Assembly: GCF_963678635.1 (NCBI RefSeq)
Contig: NC_087062.1
Coordinates: 20,075,789-20,139,788 of the forward strand
Length of the DNA stretch: 64,000 nucleotides
Source: Symsagittifera roscoffensis
Lineage: Eukaryota > Xenacoelomorpha > Acoela > Convolutidae
Reading direction: 5' to 3'
Shown here in pieces: positions 42,912 to 55,900 of the stretch. Under the pieces are notes generated by a model. That model had not been told where the DNA came from. It did no database searches and saw nothing but the letters and a program-made list of their open reading frames with translations. A program made the translations under genes and the position numbers. Numbering within the stretch: position 1 is the first letter of the stretch; the number at the start of each line of letters is the position of its first letter.

Positions 42912-44180
42912 TTGTATAGTATGTCAGCTAAATAAACCTTATCCAAATCAAAAACAAATAGCACAAGAACAAGATTTTAAAGGTCAAAGTTTATATTTTA
43001 ACCATCGTATTTCATTCGATACAAAAGGACCAATTTCACCATCCTCTGAAGGAAACTCCTACATTATGGTAATTGTTGATGCATTTACACATTATGTAGC
43101 ACTCAACCCAGTACCATATTGTAACGCTTATTATACTTACACGACACTTTATGAACACTGGATAGCTAAATTCGGATTACCCGAAGTCTTAGTTACAGAC
43201 AACGGTACAGAATTCATAAATAATGAAATCATCACACTATGTCACTTATATAACATCAAACACAAACCGCGTACACCCTATTCAACTTGGACAAACGGTT
43301 TAGTCGAAGGTATGAACCGTTCACTACAAGAATATCTTAGATGTATCATAAATGGAAATGATACAAGATACACAGATTGGTCAGCAGATATAAAATTATT
43401 TCCCTTAGCATATAATTCACAAATTACGACAACTCTAGGAATGTCACCATACGAAATGGTTTTTAATCAAAAGCCACGTTTACAGCAAACTCTCATAAAA
43501 ATACACAAGGTCATTGCCAATCGAATAAAGACTCAGTTTGTTATAACCTACCTTTACACACGCATGATGAAGATCATTTTCATCACCCACAAATCCTTAA
43601 ATTAGCCTCCGGTACACACACCGAATGGATTTTAAATAGAGATAAAAAACACAATGCAATTTACCAAAGAGTAACAAAAAAATTGTTACAAAGACAAAAC
43701 ATTAACGAACAAATAATTTCACGTTTTACACCAGCCTCAGATTTAAAAATTGGAACATTTGTCTTAATACCTAATTTTAATACACAAAAAGGAATTTCTA
43801 AAAAATTACAATCCCTTCGCAAAAGACCATACCAAATACTTGCCAAACCCACTGACGTAACATATAAAATCACCGATTCAGACCAAAAAAAAATTGTTCA
43901 ACATCGAAACAATCTTTTGCCTTACTACCAAAAAGAATACACACTACGCGAACTAACTCAATTATATTCTTTCACAGGTTTAAAAATTATTCAAAATCAC
44001 CCACATACGGAAAATGAAATAAATAAACAAAACGACATTCACCTTGAAAAACAAAATAAAAAACCAACTACAACCCAAAACAATACAAAAAAGCTAGATC
44101 AAAAAATACCTCAAAAAGAAAGGAAAAATAGAAAAATGATAGAAAAAATTATACCACAGGAACAAGTCGAGAAAACATAA
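42800..44180 (+). pseudogene. Integrase with GPY/F-like tail, frameshifted
   Basis: The HHCC module starts near 42797 (HTQNTKRH) and ends in CNDCIVCQLNKP in another frame. The catalytic core is intact in 43066-43605: FDTKGPIS upstream, VTDNGTEFINNE, and NGLVEGMNRSLQEY give the D, D and E residues. A further frame change leads to 43683-44180, with KIGTFVLIPN and KKLQSLRKRPYQI, a GPY/F-type C-terminal module, then a Lys/Gln/Asn-rich tail. This supports the Ty3/gypsy assignment. Confidence 0.8.
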
Positions 44181-45199
44181 CATAGAGAGTCATCACGACT
44201 TAGAAATCAACCACGTAAAAACTACAAAACATTCATCCCACAATCTAAAATATTAAAGAAGGTTGAATTCAAAAACAGCTTTAATTTTAAAACTAATAAT
44301 CTTTGCACCTCTGAAACATTTTGAACTTTCATTTTTCAAAATACCATGCTGACAAACACGCAGCGATTCTAGTTCAAAATTAGCTAATAGGATTCATTCA
44401 ATCCGTCACCTTCTATAACTATAACACAAACCAATTAGACGAAAGATATCCAGGCATATCTATAACTATAACTTTACAACCTCCAGGTCAAAAATAAGCA
44501 AACCACTCAAACTTGACAACTAAAATAAATACCACCATAATATCATAACCCTCCCTTATCTAATAACGCAAAGATCAACAATATTTCCCCACCTCAGACC
44601 TCAAAAACCCCCCAACCAAAAATGATAAATTAGCCTAAAGTAAAAATATGACCCTATTAATTTAGACTAAAGTACAAAAATCTCAAAAATACCCCAGATC
44701 ACCTGACAAATAAAAATAAAGCAAAGAAGACCTCCCGAACACCATAAAATTTGCCATCAACAACTTTTCACAAAACTCAACCCACTTGTCAAAAAATCAA
44801 TAAATAATTCGACCACACTTGAAAATTGCCCCAAACAACAAAAAATATTCGACCAAGAAGCCATTTCTTAAATGCTCTTCTCTCGATCAGTCAACACAAT
44901 TTTCAACATTTTCATAAACTTTTTAACAATACTTAAACTTTTATTCATATTTCTTTTTGATACTTTTGAAGCTTTTATAATTATTTTAATCATTTTTTGC
45001 AAAATTTTTTAAATTTTCTACTCCTTTTTTTAAATATATCTCCAACTTTCCCAAGTCATTGACCATATTCACAGGTACGAAAACCCAAAGTTTATTTAAA
45101 TGATACGAACCATTTTTAGTAGAACAGATATTTTTTTTACTATTTGTAATTTTTATAACATTTTTATCATCCCTAATATTGACAATATGCAAATGTATA
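44181..45199. other. Retrotransposon spacer between pol and post-pol genes
   Basis: A/C-rich plus strand with no open frame of note. It is an unusual 1-kb gap inside an LTR element. Confidence 0.45.
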
Positions 45200-46307
45200 A
45201 AGAAGGCAATCATAACATTTGCCTTAGCAACAATCCTTTTAATTCTTTTCCTTGAAGAATACTACAATAAACATAAATTTTTTCACTAAGAGAAATCAAT
45301 CAGAAAACCCTCAAAAATTGCTAACCAACAATCACACAGTCAGTCTTCACCGACATCATCCCAAGAAAACCCGACAATACCTACAACTACCCAAAACCCC
45401 CAAACATCTACACGAAATTCTTTCCAAGATAACCCATACACCTTTGAAGAACGACACGCTCGCTTATCTGAACCATTAGAACCAGTTCAGCGACAGGCAC
45501 CTCTAAGTGAACCAACATATAACTTGTACCCAACACTACCACAAGAATTAAGTAGAATAAGAAATATTAATCAAAACCAAAATACAGTTGAAATACATAG
45601 ACAAATTATACATCCACGACAAAATAGAAATTTTCAAACCCCGAGTTCATTTTGATATACCCCAATCCCCATCACCAAGTACTCCAGAAAACCCAATTAG
45701 CATATTACCGGAAACCCCCACACTTCTTTCACAACGTAGCACCTCAAGTATACCCTCAGATTACTTAGGTTCAACACCAACATCTGAACAAATACGTGAC
45801 AATCCCTTTAACCCCCCAAACCAAACATCACGACTACCATATTGGACAACACAGTCATTCACACAAGGTGAATCAAATTCAATAAATGACCCAATAGATA
45901 TTTCTACGGATACAACAACATCATCATCACTACCAGAAACATTATCACTACCGTCAACACCATCAATAAGCCAAATTTCACCGCCGCCTTTCCCCCTGAA
46001 TTTTCCAAATAACCTCGACGCTAGATATCGAGAACAATCATCAACAAATATCCCTTTAAGATTAGATTGGAACACGTTCACAGCACCCCCACCATTATTT
46101 GGACAACATCCGGAAAGTAACCGTCTCCACAACTGGGCAATCCATAGACTACAGTATAGACAAGACATCCACGAAGACATTTGTGACCATAACATCCAAA
46201 TACTCCAACAAAATAGTCTACAATTAAAATTTGAAATCACGGTTAAACTTAACAACATTGCTCATCATCCTTACCCCTTAAACCCACCCAATACAACAGC
46301 TCAATAG
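45200..46307 (+). pseudogene. Post-pol gene 1: Pro/Ser/Thr-rich protein with N-terminal hydrophobic segment
   Basis: A hydrophobic stretch (AIITFALATILLILFL, about 45209) ends at a stop. Then a Ser/Thr/Pro-rich frame (about 45330-45655: TQNPQTSTRNSFQDNPYTF) is continued in another frame by 45588-46307 (SPSTPENPISILPETP and on). The two overlap, so a frameshift joins one ancestral gene. The C-terminus has WAIHRLQYRQDIHEDICDHN, perhaps a helical oligomerisation part. Function is unknown; it could be a membrane-anchored or second structural protein. Confidence 0.4.
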
Positions 46308-46437
46308 CTACCACCACCATTCATAACAACTGAAGTAATATATAAATACAACAGATATACCAAAAAGACAATTGGTATAATTTATAACCCATTTTATAAC
46401 CCATATTTTATAACCTGTACTCAGGATTATCATACAC

Positions 46438-49029
46438 ATGTATATTCTAAAAATATTGATACTTCTCCAATTCCTTTTTCTAATAATCTCCGATCAGAAC
46501 AAAAATCCTTCTCCCCGCACAGGACTCCAGGACTTATTAGTAACACACTACGATTGTGAAGAAAATGAACAAAAAACACTACACAAATATGCAATAAATC
46601 AAGTATCACAATGCGAAACGGAACCACAAGCTATAGAAACTACAAATGTAATAGCGACACTGTATTCAAAAGCCCGAGCAACAACAGTCATAGGATATAA
46701 ATTTACAGCAACATTTTCCGAAAAGAAAGTACATTGTTCACAAGTTTCAAACGGAAAAAAAACCGACATGACCACTAATCATTCTACCAAAGTAATATAG
46801 AACGACTTCTACATCTAAATCCCGATGATTGTAAAAACAAGCTACTCAGATTAAACATCACAAGAAATAAAAACACCGACAGAAAAATAGTATATTTTGA
46901 AGTCTTTGCCGTTTCTGTACATCAAGCAGAACTTGAAAGATATCAAGGACATATAAAACTAGATGAAAATTACTCATACAACGGCGCACACGGAAGATTA
47001 ACTTATGACATACACGATAAGCACTGGATACCACACATTGGTATAAATAATCCATCAAACTGCAAAGCAGACACAAAAAACAAAGGATATCAAGAAATAA
47101 TGTTTTTCGATTGGAAAATACAACTCGAAAAAATACAACTCACACGAGATTTATCCGACAACACAATGATCTATCAAGGAATTAGACTACCTTGTAAAAA
47201 CGATCAAGGTTATTGTGATCCTACAACACGGACACAAGCAACAATTGTTTGGTTTCCTGAAGATACATGCACAATATTTCAGGTAGCAAAAATACACGCT
47301 CGAATGATAAAATTTCACGAAAAATATTTTATACAATCAATTCCATATGAACAAGTCCATCCATCACGAAGACAAAGTACTGATTTTCGAAATCTCCATA
47401 ATATAGAAAATAAATCAACACGTTTCCAAATATATCAAGAAACAGAAATCGCATGCAACTACAGAAATCCACTTCACAAAACACAATATTCTGAAATATT
47501 AGTTTAATACGAAAAAGATTTCGACATGACCACTGGAAAAAAAAATTGACCCTTATGCCACAGGTCACCCTCTACACGAAGGAACATCATATATACCAGT
47601 TAACTTTCAAAAAATAATGGTCAACCTGGTGGACACCTAAAGCCACATGACACTAGAAGCACACGTTTACAAGAACTATCACTAATGAATAATTCTTATT
47701 TTGGTAATATCCACTATGATATACACTTAGATATGAAGTTAGACTACACGATTAGTCGAATTTTTCAAGAAATGTCACTCTCCGAATTAGAAACACTTCA
47801 CCAACTATGCGAATTAGAAAGGACACAAATCCTACAATCACTTGCACTAGCAGTGTTAAAAATAATCTACGCAGGATGTTTATTATCAGGAAATAGATCA
47901 AATTTTCCAGACTACGAAGGAAACATTTTATGGTTTTATACTTGTACCAAAAAAGTATCACCACTATATGTTTTTGAAGATAAACGATGCTATAAAAGAA
48001 TCCCTATCTTTTATAAAAACAAAGCACATTTTGTTGACACACTTTCAAGACGAACATATTTTTGGGATACCGCAGTCCCATGTGGATCAAAAAACAGCCA
48101 CAATGTAGTACAATTGAACCCTGATGAAGATAAATATTATCTTCTTACCCCATACCCCACATTTTGCAATCACTCAAAAAAATTTCACCCGAAAGCATCA
48201 GAGCTATTGCTCGTAATCCAAATATTGATTTACAATCAATTGGAATATATTCAAAGACAGATATCCAACACCACATTAGAACACAACAATTCCAAGAATT
48301 ATTAACACAAATGGACACTATACAAAGACAATCAATTGACCAAAACTTACGCCAACTTGCCGAAACCGCAGGATTTGCAGATATTTATACACAAGATTAT
48401 AGCGGATATTTTAAAGACATTAAAGACTATATCTATCTAAACGGTGAAAAATACAGACCTCAAGATATTTCACCTATAAATATTTTTAGCTTTGTTACAC
48501 TAAAAAATGAAATTCTCGATTTTCTAGGATGGCCCTATTACATCTTAGAAAAATTAACTATCCTCTACACAACGTTTAACTTTATAGGATTTCTTTTTTC
48601 ACTTTCAAAAGGATTCTATAACACATGCGCTATACACACACAAGCAAGTGTAGCACGCATACTATTTGCAGGATTTTTTGGAATTTTTTCATCATCAATA
48701 ACAAAATTCTTCTAGAAGCACAAATAAAAGAATATAATACAAAAATAGCGACAAGACAGAACACATACGACGAAGAACATAATAACACAGAAGTAACACC
48801 TACAGCACCACAGTTGCCACCCCTACCACATAACCATCCATTATCCTTAGTCCCACGAAACTTCCGAAATCTAGCAATAACACATAACCCAAATTTTAGA
48901 CCAAACATATCGCAAAGTCCCATACAACATATAATGACACATCATTCACAAGATGATAATACATATGAACAAATTATAGAACAACCCCATACCACCGCTT
49001 TTCAGTCTCAAAATAATCATTTTTTTTAG
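46438..49029 (+). pseudogene. env-like glycoprotein gene, chuvirus type, frameshifted
   Basis: It begins with a signal peptide (MYILKILILLQFLFLIISD). It continues with a Cys pattern typical of class III-type glycoproteins: THYDCEENEQ, VSQCETEP, ATLYSKARATTVIG. After frame changes come CKNDQGYCDPTTRTQATIVW and PEDTCTIFQVAKIHAR (47100-47507), then LLSGNRSNFPDYEG, CYKRIPIFYKN and AVPCGSKNS (47685-48200). A membrane-proximal part with two hydrophobic stretches (LTILYTTFNFIGFLFSL, ILFAGFFGIFSS) ends near 48715, and a Pro/His-rich tail follows to 49029. The motif order resembles glycoproteins of chuviruses, which retroelements have captured. At least three frame breaks make it non-functional. Confidence 0.6.
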
Positions 49030-49032
49030 CCC

Positions 49033-49760
49033 ATGATGAGCCGACAAATTGGATCCCTCCATCGCTCAAACTCCCACCCAGCCACCCTCCAAACTCAAAT
49101 CCCAATAATCCCACTTTTTGCTTTCCCGCCACCCGATTTTCCAACTATTAATATAACATCAAGCATGAATTCGGATACTAATTCAGATACTTCAGTTTTA
49201 TACTCCATTTCACAGCTTAATAACCCTAATATAGAAACCCCTGACGAATTTGCAGTAATTTTGCAATAATTTTCAAACCAACTCCTCAGTTTTTTCAAAA
49301 ACCCTTTTCAACCGATCCCACTAAATAATCCACTCCCAACCGTTTCTACTCCTTCTTATGCTTCACAAGTAACCCCAGCTTATTCTCCATTTCATTCCAA
49401 CCGATCATCTAATTCTCCAGAAACTCCCCAGATCTCCCAGGAACTCGATAATTTTATCACCCTACAACAACAGCTAATACACCCTATCATCCTCACTATA
49501 AATCAAATTTCCTCCACAATAGAATCCTCAAACCCACCTACTCCTACACCCTCCTCAGCTTACACTGCATCATTAGCACAATCATCTACATCCACCAAAT
49601 CATCAAATAGCACTCACCGAGCTGATCGCACTTTTAAAAGAAAATTCCCGAACCATCCATTCCCGACCAAACCAGGAACAGCCTGCGAGTATATTAATCA
49701 TCCACACCACACCAACACGAAAAAGCAATCACCTTACCCTCATTCCCACAATATAATTTA
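49033..49760 (+). pseudogene. Post-pol gene 3: Ser/Pro/Thr-rich protein, interrupted
   Basis: Continuous coding-like sequence across a single TAA at 49267-49269. The first part contains TSSMNSDTNSDTSVLYSIS. The second continues in the same frame with SYASQVTPAYSPFHSNRSSN and ends RTFKRKFPNHPFPTKPG, then CEYINHPHH. The end is basic with Cys/His. It may be a nucleic-acid-binding or tegument-like product. Nothing is recognised. Confidence 0.35.
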
Positions 49761-50878
49761 AACACACCTAACGACACTAACGACACGCGTAGTTTTGTAG
49801 ATGAACATGTTTTAGTGCCTACACTTCATTGGACAGCATATTACCATTTTACTAATCCCCTTTGCCTGCCACTATCTAATACTCATAACGATATAGAAAA
49901 GAATAAATATATGCTATACAGACTCACCGCAACATTAACATCTAGACAACTTTGACATCTAGACAACTTACTTATATAGGATAGAAATTAACATCTAGAC
50001 AACTTACTTATATAGGATAGAAAAAATCACTAAAAACATTCACTGCACCCCGAGCTAACGAACTTACAATAGAATATTACGACCATAATATCATCCGAAC
50101 TAATCAAGACCAATTTCTAGATGACGACCGCTTCGCTAACCCACAACTAACAGAAAAATTCTTCATCAAAAAGTCATACGTATTCACACTTAATATTTTT
50201 GATAGAAAATAGGATCACATCATTTCTGAAGCACAAACTGATATGCAAGCTTACGAAAGTTTTAAAGAAAAATTTCAATTATTTTCACTAACCTTTCACT
50301 TCCTTGCACCACATGAAGGCAATTTGCACTGTTCACACGAAATTATGTTACGCACTAAACAGACTCACACATATACATACTATCGCTTCATACAAAATCA
50401 TTTTGATCTACATACTCCATCAAGACAACCACACCATCGTTTTCAGTTTCTTAACTCGAAATACACTTCACCATTTTTTCTTAATTTCACTTATTGCATC
50501 AAAGATACTAACCTCCACGGCATCCTCCGCAATTATGACCCAGTAACACAAATGTATATATTTTGTCCCATCACGAAGACCTTTAATGCCGAGGAATCCA
50601 GACCCTTCCTTATCCCATATGAATTTATCCAACCTATAGAAACCCTTATATTAAAATTTATTCACAATACTAAATATAATCACAAAATTTATAACCTCAT
50701 TCAAAACACACCTTATGAGTTTGCAGTAGGCACCGAAGAACTAACAACCATTAAAGCGTTTCAATTGCTTTGGCCACTGCTCCAAACTAAAAACATCATT
50801 CGCAGACTAGCAAAATTACTAAAAAATTCAGACATAATACGCGACATCTTTCCCCACGGCTTTTTCCCAGACGATTAA
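49761..50878 (+). pseudogene. Post-pol gene 4: unrecognised, interrupted
   Basis: A coding-like frame runs through HVLVPTLHWTAYYHFTNPLC (about 49806) and is then broken. Just there a 45-base block (ACATCTAGACAACTTACTTA and following) is duplicated at 49948 and 49990. It resumes with FTAPRANELTIEYYDHN, then an in-frame stop at 50210-50212, and continues as the 211-codon frame 50243-50878 (FLAPHEGNLHCSHEIMLRTK to DIFPHGFFPDD). The fold looks globular with many aromatics. No family is recognised, and it is unusual for a retroelement to carry it. Confidence 0.4.
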
Positions 50879-52499
50879 CAGGTAAGTATAATTTAAAAAT
50901 ACTCTTAACTAATAAATTTAAATTAAAACTAACCATTTTTTACTCATGTTTCTTTTAGATTTTTAGTCTTCATACCACGATCATTTGCAAAAACAGAAAA
51001 AAAAATAAAAAAAAAACTTGTTAGAATTCTTCTAAACTTGATTAACATTTTACACAAGTTATCTGATAAAATTCATACCAAATGTAGTAAATTAATCTAT
51101 AAATTATTCCCCCATAAAGCAGTAAATTTAAGTATGATGAAAATTTATAACTTTAAATTTCCCCCAAAACTAGCAGTAAACTTGAAATTCTATGTAATAA
51201 ATTGATAAAATGCAAATGCAGTACTAACCTTTTGATATTTTCATTCACTCGCACAGGAATTCTATCCAAACTCGCACAGCTCACCCACAAAGAATTGTTT
51301 AAATAATGATTTTAAGTTTCAAGTTTTCACACTCAACAACTCTAACACACGATAACAAGTTTCAAACTTTCCTTTAACCCAGTTGGAAAGGAATTATATA
51401 CTAAACCAAACTAACCAACGCAGCTTACTAAACACCACAAATCATAAAATAACAGCATGACTAAGAAAAGAAAACCAACGGTACTCAAATCGGATTAACC
51501 CAGTTTAAAACTGGATAATTTATTCTTTTGAAGACTATTATAAAGTCTAAGAAAGAAATAATAAAACACAAAAAAGTCGAAAGACAAACCCATAACAAAA
51601 ACAATTTGATTTTTGAAAAAAGGACACAACCAAAGAAACATAAGAAAGACCAACATAAACCCAACATAAAACGTTATCACATAACAGGACCTCTCAAAGA
51701 AACCGCACGAAATCATACTCCCACTCCTGGCCTAACCCACCAGAGAGGACGTCTTGAGCATGCTCTATAGCCGGCCTAACCCACCGCGCTACATCCACGC
51801 TTTGTTACCACACTTCTATTTTTAATAAGAGGTACTCAAGGGTGAGTAACTCTTCAAAATAACCGAACTAAAACAAAATGTTTTTGTGAAAACAACTAAC
51901 TTATATCATAATTAAAAAACCGAACTAATAAAAATTTTATAAAATGTAAATCATGCCTTGCAGTATATAGATCAACACACAACAACAAAGACGAACATCC
52001 AAAGACAAAATGACCCCACTACACTCGAACAAGAATGGCTAACCACAATCGATATGCCGTCCACAATCACAACTCAAAGGATTTAGAGTAGGACTTGACT
52101 TCGCAGAAAAGGACTTCATTGAACTAGACCAATGACCACCTCGATATTCAAGTATACGTACAGATCCGAGTTACAAGGCATCCCTTCCACGCACAATCTC
52201 CACGCCATTCCCAGACGAGGTTGAACACAAAACAAGTTCTCTACATAATACAGAAAAACCCGTCATAGCAAACCATTTTGAATAGCAAACCCGTCATAGC
52301 AAACCAGATTGATTTCGTTGGGAAACACAGTCGTTGTCACAAGAAGAGACATTGATTGATGCCCCTAACTCCAGCGATCTGGAACTTCTCTAACAAGAGG
52401 AACCGGACAAGAATACGATGTTCGCCAAAAACCAACGTTCATCATCCATCCTTTGAATTGCAGAAAAATAATTCTAAAACACTGTAAAACCCGGATGGG
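50879..52499. other. Retrotransposon 3' non-coding region
   Basis: 1.6 kb before the 3' LTR. No coding frame is supported. GGATGGG at 52493-52499, right before the LTR, is a weak purine-rich tract that may be the polypurine tract. Confidence 0.45.
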
Positions 52500-52909
52500 T
52501 GGAATCTGATCTAAACTATATTTTATGATTGGATAAATTAGATATTTTACCACTGTAAAGTATTTAATATTAACCAATCATGATCCACCTAACTAACAAC
52601 CCACTTATTTGTAAGTGCTGAAATTACTTGTAGTTTCAGCACCAGAGAGATTTGAATTTAACTTAGAAATTAGTTGTCTCTCCAAGAGAACTTCAGCAGC
52701 CGCAGCAAACCAGTATACCCTAGATCCATTGAGCCTAGCAGAGACTAGTTAAACACCCTGAGACTAGAAAGTATAAGAGTAAGATAAGGATCGGTATTAG
52801 ACTAAGAAGTTGCACGAATCTATCCGGCCGAAAATAAGATAGCGTGACGAGCAGACGGTGTACCCTATCCGAAATTACTCTATGAGTTAACCACAACGGT
52901 CCTAACTCA
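52500..52909 (+). repeat. 3' LTR
   Basis: 410 bp matching the 5' LTR, TGGAATCTGATC to CCTAACTCA. Differences by eye are about nine single-base changes. The hairpin has one mismatch in this copy. Confidence 0.95.
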
Positions 52910-52913
52910 CTAT
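52910..52913. other. Right target-site duplication of the LTR retrotransposon (CTAT)
   Basis: Matches 36785-36788 exactly. Confidence 0.75.
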
Positions 52914-55900
52914 TTTGTGTTGATAACAACTTGTTGCTAACAAATACTGTCTAATTAATTAGTTTTTTCTTATAAGACCCTAAGACGCTGCTCAACAGCT
53001 TATGAATCATGCTGAACTAACTATGCTGAATTATGGGTTTGTAGTCATTTAAATACAAAACTTAATCCGTTTGAGTCTGACCTTAAAAAATAGTGCAAGA
53101 CACGCGCTTGGTTCAGACCGCTCTCTCTTTACATTGAGTAAAGTTCGTCACAAAATTACCTCGTTTGACCCTCTAATTTGCTTCAGCTGAATCGTGGAAG
53201 ACAACCACAGGTGAGAACTAGAAAAAAATTACATGAAATCACTAGCGGTTTCATGTATTTTTTTTCATTCAGATTTATGAATTCGCCCCCTATCCACCCA
53301 ACAAGCCTCTCTTTGGTACTATTTTACGGATACCATTTACGGCTGAACGAACCTTAATTTTTCAAAGCCGCTTTTGGCGGCTCCAACATATACTTTTTTG
53401 AGAACGCATAGTGACCCACCCAAACAACAGCTATTTTATAGTTAAAATTTACAAAAAGAGCCTAAAACGGCTTTTAGAAACGCTTAAGAAAAACCCAACC
53501 TAGATCCTCTCCGCATGAAAATAAGAGTTGAGGTCCAAAAACATCAACTCGGTCAGAATACGGTTGAAAAAAACTTGGCATAAGAAGACGGTCAAATCTT
53601 TTGTTCAAAAACTTTTGTTCAATGAATTACCACTTATGATCTCGAAACTTTTTTTTTTTAAATCCTCTATCTGATTGAACAAAAAAAAGTCAGCAAAAGT
53701 TTCGAATACCTTTTAAATAATCAATAGCTTCGACATTAATCATTACTTATTTTAAAAAGCCATCAACAAGCAATACAGTTAATAGGTGATACAACGTACC
53801 AAAAATCAATAAAAAATACCAAAAACCAATGGTATCGTAAGACCTATAATTTACCAAAAACCAATGGTGTTGTGAAACCAATATTCGAATCTATTAGTTC
53901 ACCTTAATTCATAAGCTAGTTTGTGGATCAAAAATGCAATAAGATTGGCTCTGCGGAAATTTATTGAAGAATTTATCGATATTTCCTTAAACAGGAGAAG
54001 ATTTGCCTGGAGACAAAAAACTTTAAAAAAACTCGTAACGTTTTCAAAGTCTGCGAAGCCCTCAATCTTCTTATGGTCCTTTAAATTATTCAAATAAGGA
54101 TCTAAAAATGAAAACTCCATTAGGTATTACTCATTCATGTGTTCAAAATGAATGAAATTTAAATTTCTTCGATCGAAAAATGAAAAAAAAATCATGATGC
54201 GCAAAAACTATCTCATAACCAATTATGAAGACCATTGAACAACATACGAAAATGTATTACATAAACTAATATCTCACTTTCTTATATTTATCTATGGCTG
54301 CATCTGAAAAACAAATCTAGATAAACTGCAAAAAAAAAATCTCAATGCGAATAATCACCGGGGAACGTGCATACATACACTGAACTACAACAAACACCCA
54401 GACAGCTGATTTCAAATATCATTTGAACGAATTCTTTTTTTCGCAATTTTGTTTTCATTTTTTTTCTTAACTTATTAATAATAGAGGGTCAAAACTTTGA
54501 CCAATTGCTTGATGAAACTAACCGGGTTAAAGGAATTAACCTGGCCAAAAAAATAGAGAATTTTTTTTTGAAGGTGCAAATTAACCTGTATATCACAATT
54601 AGTTTTAGAGGTGTTCTTGCTGTGAAAGTTTCATTTCAAGAAAATTTGAGGGATGTCAATTTATGTACTCAAATTGTTGCTTTAGGAAGCAGATGCGCTT
54701 GATTTGCTCTGTTTATTGTCAAAAAACGACAGTTCAAAAAATAGATGGAGTGACTCCGTCCAGTGTTAAAAAAAAAGCTATATTATTTATGCATAATGTC
54801 GCGCTGAGGATAGAAATAAGCCAAAGCAAAACAATTCTACCTAATTTTTCTGAACAATTACTACTCCCCTCTGTGCGCAGGATTCTCATTATCAACTATT
54901 TTGTCTGAAAACTTTTGTCCAGTTTTTTAGTATGAGCTCCCAATAATTTTTAATAAATGTGGCGCTGAAACATCTAAGTCCGTTTTTGACGCGGACGAAG
55001 TGACTCGATCAGTATTTTGTCTGTAGTTTTTCGGAAACAGCGTAAGTCAAGCTTATCAGCTTCATAAAGAACCAATTTAAGCATATAAATTGAAACTCTT
55101 CAGCTGGCTGCGACGACATTTTCACAGCAAGAACATCTCTAAGACTGGTTACGTATATTGGCTAATTTACGCATTCGAAACAAGTTTTCTCTCTATTTTG
55201 CCTGGTCAAGTCCTTTCAAATAGTTGCATCCAGCACTCGTCATTTTTAAACCCTGTTTCTTCAATAATCTTTGAATGCAGCTATGTCAAATTTTTAAACC
55301 TGCATCTTCATTAATTGCAGTGAAAGCGAGAAAACAACGTGAGAAGAAGTTCGTTCATTTGTTCGTCAAAAACCCGTCTCTTCTTATTTGTTGTAGCCCA
55401 GTATGACGTTTCATCTAAGAGCATTGATTAAATTATTTCTAAGACAAACAAGCATGAATCAAAATAGTTTTTTAAAACAAAAACACATACATAGAGGCGA
55501 AGCTGAGCTTCGCACCACTTGCGATACAACACAAGGAAAAAAAATCGATAAAGTCGAAAAAACTAGACCTACCAAAAGAAAAAAAACCAGTTAGAATGTG
55601 AAATCAGCACCGGAAGATAATTTAGCCAGCGGTAACAAAGACCAAAAAAATACATTGGCAAAACCCTTTGAGTCGGAAAAAAACAACAAGACTTAAGACA
55701 TATGAAAAGTTAACAAGTCTCTCTCAGCCTCAAGTAAAACTTTATTTGCTCATCAAATGAAACAAAATGAGGCCACCAAGGCTACATATTATAGACCCAA
55801 GTATTGACCCAAAAAATTTTTTTTAAATTAAACCTGCTGAAAAAAATCAAAAAACCTTAAGACTAACAAACAGTTAATACGCCCCAATCGCCCTCAAGAT

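Larger units (their letters stand above)
36789..52909 (+). mobile_element. Ty3/gypsy-type LTR retrotransposon (env-bearing), 16.1 kb, degraded
   Basis: Two 410-bp LTRs (TG...CA ends), a 4-bp target duplication and a primer-binding site candidate define it. The order protease, reverse transcriptase, integrase with a GPY/F-like tail places it in the Ty3/gypsy lineage. The interior is 15.3 kb, about twice to three times the usual size. Beyond pol it holds a Pro/Ser/Thr-rich gene, an env-like glycoprotein gene and two further unknown genes. All long genes have frameshifts or stops, so this copy is dead, although its LTRs differ by only about nine substitutions by eye. Confidence 0.9.
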
